The notes beneath the pieces were generated by a model that ran no database searches, had not been told where the DNA came from, and worked only from the letters and a program-made list of their open reading frames with translations. Below, piece by piece: positions 1-8,393 of a stretch of 58,002 nt of DNA (position 1 is its first letter; the number at the start of each line of letters is the position of its first letter). The translations under genes were made by a program, and so were the position numbers. This stretch comes from Zunongwangia mangrovi (GTDB lineage: Bacteria > Bacteroidota > Bacteroidia > Flavobacteriales > Flavobacteriaceae): the NCBI RefSeq assembly GCF_900112105.1, contig NZ_FOKV01000011.1, forward strand, positions 1 to 58,002. The letters run 5' to 3'.

Positions 1-1743
1 CATCGCTGCAAGTTTACCAGAAGCTTTTGTGAAGTCTGGAGCAAGCGATAATAAATTTTTCTTTTCCAGATCTTCCTTTACGGCTATAAAGTTTGATGGC
101 TTTAGTACACCGGTATAATCTTCGATCTCGTTAATATCTGGATATACTGAATATTGTCCAATTTCGTGAGAAATTAATGGCACTTCTATATTACGACTAT
201 TTGCGGTATAATCAGTTTCAAAATTTGGGCTGTATTCATTAAAAACACCTTGCCCGCGAATCCATCCTTTATCTGTCCACTGCGTTACAAAAAATTCATC
301 TTCTGGTTCTGGACGAGTTCCTACCGGTTGCTGAAAAGAAAAACTTGTAGTCGCATATAAATGTCTTGTGTCTTTCTCTTTTAATTCTGAAACCAGATTA
401 TTTAATAAATCGAAGTTTCCTTCTAACTCGTTCCCCATAGACATAAATAGAAACGAAGGATGATGCCCATAATCTGCAATGATCTTATCGGCTTCACTTT
501 CTAAAAACTGCCATGTTTTTTCGTCTTCCCCAACTTTTAAACTCCAATGCGGCAATTCTACCTGAAGGTACATTCCAATCTCATCGGCTGCAGCAAAAGC
601 AGCTTCAGGAGGACACCAGGAATGAAATCTAAAATGGTTTAAGCCATAGGCCTTAGCTTTTTGATAAAGATCTAACCATTCCTCTTTTTGCATTGGCGGA
701 CGGCCGGTTAATGGAAAGATCACGCATTCTAAATTCCCACGTAAAAAGATTCGGTGATCATTTAGCGTAAGTTCTCCGCCATCATGGCTCAAGCTACGAT
801 ATCCAAAAGTCTTGGTGATCTTTTTTTCTTCAGTACCTACCTGAACCGTATAAAGCTGCGGATTAAATTCGTCCCACTCTTCTAAAGCTCCTTCTACGGA
901 AAACTGAAATTGAATTTTATTTTCTTCTTCGGAATATTCTGAAATAGATTCTGAAAAAACTGAAGCTCCCTCGCTATCTAAAACTTCTACTGAAATTGGC
1001 TTAGACGTACTACTATCTGTAGCAACTTCAATATTCAAAATACCAGTTTTAGTATCAGGATAAACCTCAACACTTTTAAAGATCTTTTGGCTAACAGGTC
1101 TAATCGAAATATCTCCTAAAATACCGTTCCATTTAATCTGCGTATGATTGGTATAGGCATGCGCCATTTCCTGATTAACTTTTACCGGGTAACGATCGCC
1201 AATCACATTAATATCTGGATAGAAATCTGAATTATCAATTAAAATACTAATCGTATTCTCGCCAGCTTTTAAATTTGAAAGCTCATATTGGTGATTCCCG
1301 ATCAAACTTTCTCTAGAGCCTACTTCTTCTCCGTTCACAAAAACGGTAGATTTCCATAAAACTCTTTCCAGATTAAGCATCAAGGATTTCCCTTCCCATT
1401 TCTTAGGAATTTCAATTTGCTTTTGATACCAGGCTTTCCCAATATACTGTCGTTTACGTGTTAGACTGGAAAGCACATAATTATTAAGCCCAGGCGTAAG
1501 CGTATCTTTTGTACCGATGCCGGCTTCATCTAAAGTTCCGGGCAATTGCACTTTTTGGGATTCTGCGTCCCAGGCCGTTTGCCAATTTTCCTTGGCGCCA
1601 GTATCTAGAGAATCTAATCGAAGACTCCATTCTCCAGAAAGATCGATTTTGTTAGATTCTGCTTCCTTTTCTGAGACACAGGATAGTTGCAAAACACAAA
1701 CAGCAACCAAAAAAATAGTGGTGATTTTTGTATAATATGACAT
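1..1743 (-). CDS. Glycoside hydrolase family 2 lipoprotein (3' end outside window)
   Basis: This open frame runs from an ATG at 1743 to the window edge, giving 581 codons without a stop. The N-terminus is a lipoprotein signal with lipobox LQLSC around residue 22. GH2 sugar-binding, Ig-like and TIM-barrel domains follow in order. The barrel shows the acid/base Glu in MGNELEG and the likely nucleophile Glu in ISHEIGQYS, so it should be active as an exo-acting beta-galactosidase, beta-glucuronidase or similar. I cannot tell which sugar it takes. It is the last visible gene of the locus, 45 nt behind the DUF5107 gene, and is separated from it by a perfect stem-loop. It should act in the periplasm or at the outer membrane, trimming oligosaccharides released by the GH30 enzymes. 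The family call is firm; the substrate is open. Confidence 0.9.
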   Translation of the reverse strand, partial: MSYYTKITTIFLVAVCVLQLSCVSEKEAESNKIDLSGEWSLRLDSLDTGAKENWQTAWDAESQKVQLPGTLDEAGIGTKDTLTPGLNNYVLSSLTRKRQYIGKAWYQKQIEIPKKWEGKSLMLNLERVLWKSTVFVNGEEVGSRESLIGNHQYELSNLKAGENTISILIDNSDFYPDINVIGDRYPVKVNQEMAHAYTNHTQIKWNGILGDISIRPVSQKIFKSVEVYPDTKTGILNIEVATDSSTSKPISVEVLDSEGASVFSESISEYSEEENKIQFQFSVEGALEEWDEFNPQLYTVQVGTEEKKITKTFGYRSLSHDGGELTLNDHRIFLRGNLECVIFPLTGRPPMQKEEWLDLYQKAKAYGLNHFRFHSWCPPEAAFAAADEIGMYLQVELPHWSLKVGEDEKTWQFLESEADKIIADYGHHPSFLFMSMGNELEGNFDLLNNLVSELKEKDTRHLYATTSFSFQQPVGTRPEPEDEFFVTQWTDKGWIRGQGVFNEYSPNFETDYTANSRNIEVPLISHEIGQYSVYPDINEIEDYTGVLKPSNFIAVKEDLEKKNLLSLAPDFTKASGKLAAM

Positions 1744-1760
1744 TATTGTATTTCATTTTT

Positions 1761-1783
1761 AGAGGCCTTTGTAAAAGGCCTCT
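1761..1783. other. Intercistronic stem-loop between DUF5107 and GH2 genes
   Basis: A perfect 10-bp stem (AGAGGCCTTT / AAAGGCCTCT) with a 3-nt loop fills the gap between the two genes. On the plus strand it is followed by TTGTTTT, so it could terminate antisense transcription. On the coding (minus) strand it is followed by A's, not T's, so it is more likely an mRNA processing or stabilising hairpin that uncouples GH2 expression from the genes before it. Confidence 0.6.
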
Positions 1784-1788
1784 TTGTT

Positions 1789-4700
1789 TTATAAACTTAC
1801 CGTATTAAAATCACTGATCATTTTAGCATGAATATGTGCTGATAAATGATACGTATCTAATTCTTTTAAAGCATCAAAAGCCTGCTGTGCTTCCTCGGTT
1901 TTTTGAAGTCCCATAGCTCCCAAACCAATCAGGTAATAACAGTGAATTTTATTACGTACTTGAAGGTCTTCTTCCCAAATTAGAAGATCGGGTAGTGAAA
2001 TAGCAAAATAGTCTAATTTCACTTCGTCTTCCATATGTTCTTTACCGTAATTGTAAAGTTTTTGGAATCTTTTTTCAGCCTCTTCCTGGTTGTTCAATTT
2101 TAAGAAGGCCAGTCCCTGATAAAAGATCTTATCGGGTTGCTGGTCGTTATAGAAAATCGCCGGACTAGGTTCTGAAATTCCCTGAGTTGCTGTTTTCCAA
2201 CTTGCTTCAGCTTGTTCCTTTTCACCTAATTTATCGTAAGCACAACCTAACCAATAAAAAATATCATTTTCCTGAGTGCCATATAATTTTCCTTCACCTA
2301 AATTATGAGGATATACCTGTGCTGCTTCTAAATGTGTTATTGCAGTTTGATATTCGCCATTTTTAAGAGCAATTTTTGCAAGCTCTACGTGGGTATTTAC
2401 GTGCTGATAAGAAACTTTCCCTTCTCCACCTTCCCAGGGATGAAATTGTCGTTTTTCAATTAAGTCTAAAGCTTCTTTGTGATTACCTCTAAAGTTTTGA
2501 AGCGAAATATATTCTAAATATAGATCGTCTCTGAAATTGGTTAATTCCAGATTCTTTTCTAAAATTTTAAAACGATCTTCAATAGAAACATTGGTCTTTT
2601 TATAGAATTGATCTAACTCCATTAAAAGTCTGGGTTCGTTTCCATCAAGCTCAAACGCATATTCTAATTGCTTTTTAGCAAGGTCTTTTTGATCTGTTTT
2701 ATTGTAATAAAGTAATGATAGGTTTCTGTACGCAATAGCATTTTGATCACCATGTTCTACAGCCTGTTCCCAACATTTTTGCGCTTCAGTATATTGTTTA
2801 TTGGCATACCAGAAGTTTCCTAGATAATAGGCTGCGCTGGCATCTTCACTATCTACTTCTAACGCTCGTCTTAAAACCAATACTTCTTCTAATCTATTTG
2901 GGAAACAGTAATCTGATGGTTGTTGTTTCGCTTCAGCAAAATACTTTTTAGCAGCTGCCGCATCTCCTAACTGATCGTAGAAATAGGCTTTAAAATAAGC
3001 GATCATAGGATAATACTGCGCTTTACTTTCAGTAAATATCGAAAGCAATTCGATGGCAGTATTAAAGTCCCCAGCTTGTGCATAATCCAATGCAAATTCG
3101 ATGTAATTATGCTCGTAATCTCTAAGGAGTTCTTTGAAAACGGAAAGATCCTCTTCAGCATTACTGATCTTATATTTTTCGAATAAAACTCCAAAGTTGA
3201 AACGATCAATCTTTAAAGAATCTTCAATAAACTGAAGTCCTTCTTCAATACGCCCTTCTTTACGTAACAAAATTACTTTTAAATGTCTCGCTTTATGGTT
3301 ATGCCAGTTAGATACCAATGCCTTATCTACATGCCCTAAAGCCGAATCTATATCTCCTTTAAAACTATCGATCTGCGCAATGTTGAAGTATCCTGCGGCC
3401 TGCCATGCAGCATTCCAACAGGCTTTATAAAATGCTTCGTAAGCTTCATCTTTTCTGCCTAAATAATTTAGGGTAACTCCTTTATTAAAATAGGCTTCAC
3501 CATCATAAGGATTAGGATTTCTTAGCGTTAAGGTTTCAATGGCTTTTTCGAAATAAAGCAATGCTTTTTCGAATTGTGCCTTTCTAAGATACCATAAGCC
3601 CATTGCATTATTACATCTTATATCACCTGGTTGGCGTCTTAAAGCTTCCAGGTAATAGGCCGTAGGATCGTAAGTCGCGTGGCGATATTGCTCAAGATGA
3701 AGTCCGTTTAAAAATAATTCTTCAACACTATCAATAGCTTTAGGTTCTTTAGCTGCCTTAGCCGCTTCAGGAATTTCTCCTTCTTCATCATCAGATGGAG
3801 ACCAGCTTACCAGGCTCTTTCCTTTTTCAGTTTTCACCGTTAAACGCAAGTTTTGATAATCTGCTCCATTTTTTTCAACAAGTTCTTCTAATCCATTTGC
3901 CGGATCAAGGTCTATTTCAGTTTCAAACAACACATTTTCTTCGGAAGTTAAAACCACTGTTGCTTTTGGATATACTGAAGTTACGTGAACTTTTATTCTG
4001 AAGCCATCTTGCTCTTCTTCTAAATTGATAAGCGCTTCTTTGGAAGCATTTTTTACAACACCTACATTATAGTAAGGCATAAAATATTGCTTAAAGCTTT
4101 TTTCTTCGTAAGGCTGAAGCCAAGAAAAATCGGGTTGATTATCGGTATAAACACCACACATCAATTCGATATACGGGCCATCATTATCGGTTAAATTTCG
4201 ATCCCAGGCTTGTCCAAAATCTCCGTTACCCCAGGTCCATTGTTTTTTACCGGGAGAAACGTGATGATTTGCCACGTGTAATAATCCTCCTTTTGAATCA
4301 TTTTCATAACCTCCTACAAAATCATATTTAGACGTGATCGCCATATAAGAAGTAGGCACCGGAATATTTTTATATCGGGAAATATCGGTTCCCGGAGCAT
4401 AATCTACTTTGTAATATTCTCCTTTTGCTATAGGAAACTCTGAAACGTCTCTTTTTCCGTGGTCGAATACAGCGTTTACATCAGGTGGAAAAACCGACTG
4501 ATAATGATCGTTTACCGCCACTGCCGGATTGGCCCACCACAAAAAAGTCTGCGGATGAACCGTACGGTTATAAAGCTGACCTTTTATTTCTAAATAGGCT
4601 TTATCTGGATGCAGCGTAAAACCAGCCATTCCTTTAGTTCTAAACATACGTTCCAACTCGCTCACCCAAATAGTTACACTACCATCCTTGTTTTTTTCGA

Positions 4701-5103
4701 TATAAGAATCTGTAGCATCATAAGTACTAGGACGGTGGTGTTGTGGCCAGTTAAACTCAATTCCTCCTGAGATCCAAGGCCCGGTTAAACCAACTAAAGC
4801 CGGTTTGATCACGTGATTGTAATATACAAAATGACGTTCTCTTATCTTATCCCAAGCCATTTGGATTCTTCCGCCTAATGCTGGAATCACCATAAGTTTA
4901 ATATAGTCATTCTCAATATAGATTACTTGCCATTCTTTATCTACCGGCTCATCACTAATTTTCTCTATAACGGGATGTGGATATACTGCGCCCGAACTTG
5001 CCTGATAAACCCTTTTTTCGATAAAAACGGGATATTTCTCAGCTTTATAAACTTCATAAGTTGGTATTACAACCGTATCCCTCCAAGCTTTTACATTTTC
5101 CAT
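1789..5103 (-). CDS. DUF5107 domain protein with C-terminal TPR array
   Basis: A large protein of about 1,104 residues. The N-terminal third (about residues 20-370) is a DUF5107 domain, rich in aromatic residues and resembling a sugar-mutarotase/beta-sandwich fold (GGRIQMAWDKI, WISGGIEFNWPQHH). The rest is a long run of tetratricopeptide helices with repeated Y-x-x-G/A-x-x-x-x and A-x-x-x-F-x-x-A patterns. There is no signal peptide, so it is probably cytoplasmic. Genes of this type recur in Bacteroidota sugar-utilisation loci next to GH2 enzymes and porters. A role in handling intracellular sugar or in sensing is inferred, not shown. An ATG three codons upstream (5112) is also possible; I prefer 5103 (MENVKAWRD) because DUF5107 homology begins there. 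Confidence 0.85.
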   Translation of the reverse strand: MENVKAWRDTVVIPTYEVYKAEKYPVFIEKRVYQASSGAVYPHPVIEKISDEPVDKEWQVIYIENDYIKLMVIPALGGRIQMAWDKIRERHFVYYNHVIKPALVGLTGPWISGGIEFNWPQHHRPSTYDATDSYIEKNKDGSVTIWVSELERMFRTKGMAGFTLHPDKAYLEIKGQLYNRTVHPQTFLWWANPAVAVNDHYQSVFPPDVNAVFDHGKRDVSEFPIAKGEYYKVDYAPGTDISRYKNIPVPTSYMAITSKYDFVGGYENDSKGGLLHVANHHVSPGKKQWTWGNGDFGQAWDRNLTDNDGPYIELMCGVYTDNQPDFSWLQPYEEKSFKQYFMPYYNVGVVKNASKEALINLEEEQDGFRIKVHVTSVYPKATVVLTSEENVLFETEIDLDPANGLEELVEKNGADYQNLRLTVKTEKGKSLVSWSPSDDEEGEIPEAAKAAKEPKAIDSVEELFLNGLHLEQYRHATYDPTAYYLEALRRQPGDIRCNNAMGLWYLRKAQFEKALLYFEKAIETLTLRNPNPYDGEAYFNKGVTLNYLGRKDEAYEAFYKACWNAAWQAAGYFNIAQIDSFKGDIDSALGHVDKALVSNWHNHKARHLKVILLRKEGRIEEGLQFIEDSLKIDRFNFGVLFEKYKISNAEEDLSVFKELLRDYEHNYIEFALDYAQAGDFNTAIELLSIFTESKAQYYPMIAYFKAYFYDQLGDAAAAKKYFAEAKQQPSDYCFPNRLEEVLVLRRALEVDSEDASAAYYLGNFWYANKQYTEAQKCWEQAVEHGDQNAIAYRNLSLLYYNKTDQKDLAKKQLEYAFELDGNEPRLLMELDQFYKKTNVSIEDRFKILEKNLELTNFRDDLYLEYISLQNFRGNHKEALDLIEKRQFHPWEGGEGKVSYQHVNTHVELAKIALKNGEYQTAITHLEAAQVYPHNLGEGKLYGTQENDIFYWLGCAYDKLGEKEQAEASWKTATQGISEPSPAIFYNDQQPDKIFYQGLAFLKLNNQEEAEKRFQKLYNYGKEHMEDEVKLDYFAISLPDLLIWEEDLQVRNKIHCYYLIGLGAMGLQKTEEAQQAFDALKELDTYHLSAHIHAKMISDFNTVSL

Positions 5104-5198
5104 AATGATCAAATTTCTTTTATTGAGTAAACAATTTTTTCCTGCATTAAGAATCAGTTTTAGACTGAATTCAAAAAACCTTTATTTTTTAGATATGA

Positions 5199-6593
5199 TT
5201 ATTTTTTTTCGAAGTCGGCTTCAATTTCTTCCAAACTCTTTCCTTTAGTTTCGGGTAGCCTGCTCTTTATAAATAAGAAACCAAGAACACAAATTCCGCT
5301 ATAGATCCAAAATGTTCCATAGGCTCCTAAAGCTTCATTTAAAATTGGGAACGTATAGGTTAAAATAAATGACGCCACCCAAAGCGAGAATGTCGCTATA
5401 GACATTGCTACTCCTCTAATACGATTAGGGAAAATTTCGGCCAATACTACCCAGGTAATTGGTGCTAAAGACATCGCATAAATTGCTATTGCTATAATTA
5501 CGATCAATAGAACAGGAAATCCATTAAATTGAAAATAATATGCTCCTCCCAATAATGCATAGGCGATAGCAAGACCAGAAGATCCAAACAACATTAATTT
5601 TCTACGTCCCCAGCTATCTACGGTTTTCATAGCTACAAAAGTGAATAGCACATTTACACTCCCTGTAATGATGATATTGAAAAGCATATCACCAACAGTA
5701 TAACCTGCTGCCGTAAAAATTTCTTCAGCATAATTAAAGATGATATTAATACCACACCATTGCTGAAAGAATGCCAGTACGATCCCAATTATTAGAATAG
5801 GACGTATTTTTAAACTGGTTAAATCACTAAGACTAATCTTCTTTTTCGTCTGGCCAAGACTTTGCTTCATACTAATAACTTCAGTATTCGCGTAATCTTT
5901 GCCTCCAATGGTTTCTAAAGTTTTTAAAGCTGAATCATCTTTTCCTGCTCTTACTAAAAACCTTGGACTTTCAGGAACTAAAAACATTAATAGGAAAAAT
6001 AAACCTGCCGGGATAAGCTCTGCCCAAAACATAAAGCGCCAACCAGATTGCCCGTTCCATGAATTTAAAATATCCAGGCTCGTAAAACTATCTGGAATAT
6101 CTTCAGCAATAGTATAATTGGCAATTTGCGCTGCCAACATCCCTAAAACGATCGTAAGCTGATTAATGGATACAAATTGCCCTCTATATTTTGCAGGAGT
6201 AACTTCAGCAATATACATTGGAGAAAGCGTAGACGCTAGACCAATTCCTAAACCGCCAATTAATCGATAAACAATAAACCAGGTAAAACTATCTACATAG
6301 CCTGTTCCAAATGCCGAAAATGTAAATAAGGTGGCAGCAACGATTAAAGGAATTTTTCTACCAAATTTATCTGCTGCAACACCAGATAAAACCGCTCCAA
6401 AAATACAGCCTATCAAAGCACTACTCATGGCCCAACCTTGTAAGGAAGGTATTTCGTTTATATCAAAATACAACTCATAAAAAGGCTTTGCTCCACCAAT
6501 CACCACCCAGTCGTAACCAAAAAGCAAACCTCCCATTGCCGAAACAAGGGCAATAAACAGTAAGTATTTAAAATTGAATTTAGATGTCCCCAT
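5199..6593 (-). CDS. MFS sugar porter (XylE/GLUT type)
   Basis: 464 residues with 12 predicted membrane segments. The signatures of the sugar porter family are present: GGLLFGYDWVVIGGA in the first helix, DKFGRKIPL between helices 2 and 3, PESPRFLV after helix 6, and PETKGKSLEEIE at the C-terminus. The QQWCGINIIFNYAE stretch matches the sugar-binding helix 7 motif. It should import a monosaccharide across the inner membrane by cation symport. It lies 9 nt after the first GH30 gene and 86-95 nt before the DUF5107 gene, so it belongs to the same transcription unit. The likely cargo is the monosaccharide liberated by the GH30 and GH2 enzymes. Confidence 0.93.
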   Translation of the reverse strand: MGTSKFNFKYLLFIALVSAMGGLLFGYDWVVIGGAKPFYELYFDINEIPSLQGWAMSSALIGCIFGAVLSGVAADKFGRKIPLIVAATLFTFSAFGTGYVDSFTWFIVYRLIGGLGIGLASTLSPMYIAEVTPAKYRGQFVSINQLTIVLGMLAAQIANYTIAEDIPDSFTSLDILNSWNGQSGWRFMFWAELIPAGLFFLLMFLVPESPRFLVRAGKDDSALKTLETIGGKDYANTEVISMKQSLGQTKKKISLSDLTSLKIRPILIIGIVLAFFQQWCGINIIFNYAEEIFTAAGYTVGDMLFNIIITGSVNVLFTFVAMKTVDSWGRRKLMLFGSSGLAIAYALLGGAYYFQFNGFPVLLIVIIAIAIYAMSLAPITWVVLAEIFPNRIRGVAMSIATFSLWVASFILTYTFPILNEALGAYGTFWIYSGICVLGFLFIKSRLPETKGKSLEEIEADFEKK

Positions 6594-6602
6594 AATATAT
6601 GT

Positions 6603-8192
6603 TTAGTGAAATTTCCCCGTTAAAGTAGTTATACTTTTTGGTGCTAACTTCACCTGATTTTTATTAATTGCTCTATAACCCAAATCACTGGCTTCTGAAG
6701 TTTCGTAAGCCGAATCCAGGTTCAGATTAGTTGATTTAAGATCAATATTTTTTTCTTCTTCAGAATAGTTGATCAACACCACCACAGATTTATTATTGGT
6801 AGCATCGTAATATGCTGATACCATAAGATCTTTAAACTGTTCTTCTTCAGGTAAAGCAGAATTACTAACTGCCGAGATCCTTTGCATCCTAGGTGTTACA
6901 AATCGAGAATAATTTCCTAAAGCCCATAAAAGCTTAGAATCGTGAAATTCGCCGTCGTATTTTAAAGATTCCTGATCATACATATTTTTTGGATCACCGG
7001 TATCTAAATAAATTAAGCCGTCTTTAAAATCTGCAATTGTAAGCGCCGTCCACCACTGCCAGGATCTTGCATTTGCTAAAGTTAAATCTGCATGAATAAC
7101 TCTTGCTACATAAAGTGCCGTATTAATTCCAAGATCACGTTTGCTTCCGCCACCGATATCATCAGAATTTTCTAAAATACAGAACTCACTTTGCCAGTAT
7201 TCAAGATCATTTTTTTGTAACTTATTATTTAGTTTTCTTCTTATCGTAATCAAAGAATCTACCGGCCACGTCGTAAAATAGCTGTGACCTGAAATAATAG
7301 GTTCTACTGAATGCAGATCTCTAATGTATGTTTCAGGCTCTTTTTTGTCTTTGCTAAAGAAAGCTTCTATTTGATTATCTCTATCTGGTTTTTCAAAGCG
7401 ACTATACAGATATCTAAGATCTGCTGCCTCTCCTGGGATTATAGAAGTTGAAAGATCCTTCGATCGCAGATCCTTATCCAACATAGCTACTAAATCACTA
7501 ATCTCATTGTTTTTTGCAGGCGTACCTTCCTGGCTACCTTTCTCCCATTCCCACTGTGGTTCGTTAATTGGGCTCAGATAATCAAAATGAATTCCTTCCT
7601 GCTCAAAATGATCTATAATTTCTACTAAAAACCGAGAATATTCATCAAAATAGTTTGGTTGAAGATTTATAGATCCACCCGTAAGTGGCGCATAAGCCTT
7701 ATCGTTCTTAGACCAGAAATAGGGTGCTGCGATAGAAAAAGCTAAGAATTTATCTACCCCGGCATCCTTAGCTTCATTTAAAAACCATTGCTGCCCTTGT
7801 TGTTTATTCCAATCGTAATTTCCAGATTCATCGATAAAAGATTCTCCTCTTCTCCACTCATTCTTAATTCCAGATGCTTCGCCCTGCTCTGTACTTCCCG
7901 CACTAATATAAAATCTCCAGATAGAAAGCCCGATTCCTTTAGGGTTTCCATTTTTATCAATCTCTTTACTAAACAGCCAATCTGCGATTTGTTGCTTTTT
8001 CTTATCAGGCCAGTTCTTTCCTACAAATTGAGTTCTCCAGGCATCTGAAGCTCCAAAACCGTCGATATCCTGAAACTTTTTTGTTGGATCTATCGAAATT
8101 TCAATCGATTGAGAAAAGCAATTAAAAGTTAATAGTATTGTAAAAATTACAAACCTAAAAGCTTTAGTATAAAGATTAGATGTAGTGTTCAA
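6603..8192 (-). CDS. Glycoside hydrolase family 30 enzyme, secreted
   Basis: A GH30 (clan A) enzyme with TIM barrel plus beta-sandwich. DGFGASDAW opens the barrel, the acid/base Glu lies in SPINEPQWEWE, the nucleophile Glu in YWQSEFCILE, and the barrel closes with SWQWWTAL. The longest frame starts at a TTG at 8282, and the first ATG is at 8261. The ATG lies inside the -33 box of the promoter I identify at 8235-8268, upstream of the predicted transcription start. I therefore choose the in-frame TTG at 8192. It leaves a normal signal peptide (hydrophobic FRFVIFTILLTF, then CFSQ) and a leader of about 35 nt. GH30 enzymes cut xylan, beta-1,6-glucan or beta-1,6-galactan among others, and the subfamily is unresolved here. 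It is a paralogue of the next gene. The family is sure; the start is moderately sure. Confidence 0.9.
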   Translation of the reverse strand: MNTTSNLYTKAFRFVIFTILLTFNCFSQSIEISIDPTKKFQDIDGFGASDAWRTQFVGKNWPDKKKQQIADWLFSKEIDKNGNPKGIGLSIWRFYISAGSTEQGEASGIKNEWRRGESFIDESGNYDWNKQQGQQWFLNEAKDAGVDKFLAFSIAAPYFWSKNDKAYAPLTGGSINLQPNYFDEYSRFLVEIIDHFEQEGIHFDYLSPINEPQWEWEKGSQEGTPAKNNEISDLVAMLDKDLRSKDLSTSIIPGEAADLRYLYSRFEKPDRDNQIEAFFSKDKKEPETYIRDLHSVEPIISGHSYFTTWPVDSLITIRRKLNNKLQKNDLEYWQSEFCILENSDDIGGGSKRDLGINTALYVARVIHADLTLANARSWQWWTALTIADFKDGLIYLDTGDPKNMYDQESLKYDGEFHDSKLLWALGNYSRFVTPRMQRISAVSNSALPEEEQFKDLMVSAYYDATNNKSVVVLINYSEEEKNIDLKSTNLNLDSAYETSEASDLGYRAINKNQVKLAPKSITTLTGKFH

Positions 8193-8234
8193 ACTATGAT
8201 AATTATTAAATGACAATGTTCCTAGACATTTATC

Positions 8235-8268
8235 CAAAAATAACAGAACATAAGCACCCATAAAATGG
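8235..8268 (-). promoter_or_regulatory. Promoter of the GH30-MFS-DUF5107-GH2 unit
   Basis: On the minus strand, TATTTTTG (8242-8235) fits the Bacteroidota -7 box TAnnTTTG. CCATTTTA (8268-8261) lies 18 nt upstream in the -33 position. The predicted transcript starts near 8229. The same arrangement, with a 17-nt gap, lies before the SusE/F-like gene at 16199-16231. Confidence 0.55.
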
Positions 8269-8284
8269 ATTGAGATATTCAAAT

Positions 8285-8308
8285 AATGGATAATATTCCG
8301 ATTTTTAA
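8285..8308 (-). promoter_or_regulatory. Putative PUL operator, copy 1
   Basis: The plus strand reads AATGGATAATATT followed by CCGATTTTTAA. It matches the copy at 16248-16271 in 21 of 24 positions. Both copies begin exactly 24 bp from the start of their -33 box. Position upstream of the -33 box fits an activator site; the divergent AraC protein at 16421 is the natural candidate. Confidence 0.55.
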
Positions 8309-8393
8309 GACCTTGATATCCATTTTAAGGAGTTTAAGTATCTTAAAAGTAAATTCAAAAATTAGACAGGAGTCCTCTTTAAAAAATTGCTTG

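Noticed and set aside
1517-1735. 72-codon plus-strand frame opposite the GH2 signal region
   Set aside because: It is antisense to the clearly coding GH2 lipoprotein and has no independent support.
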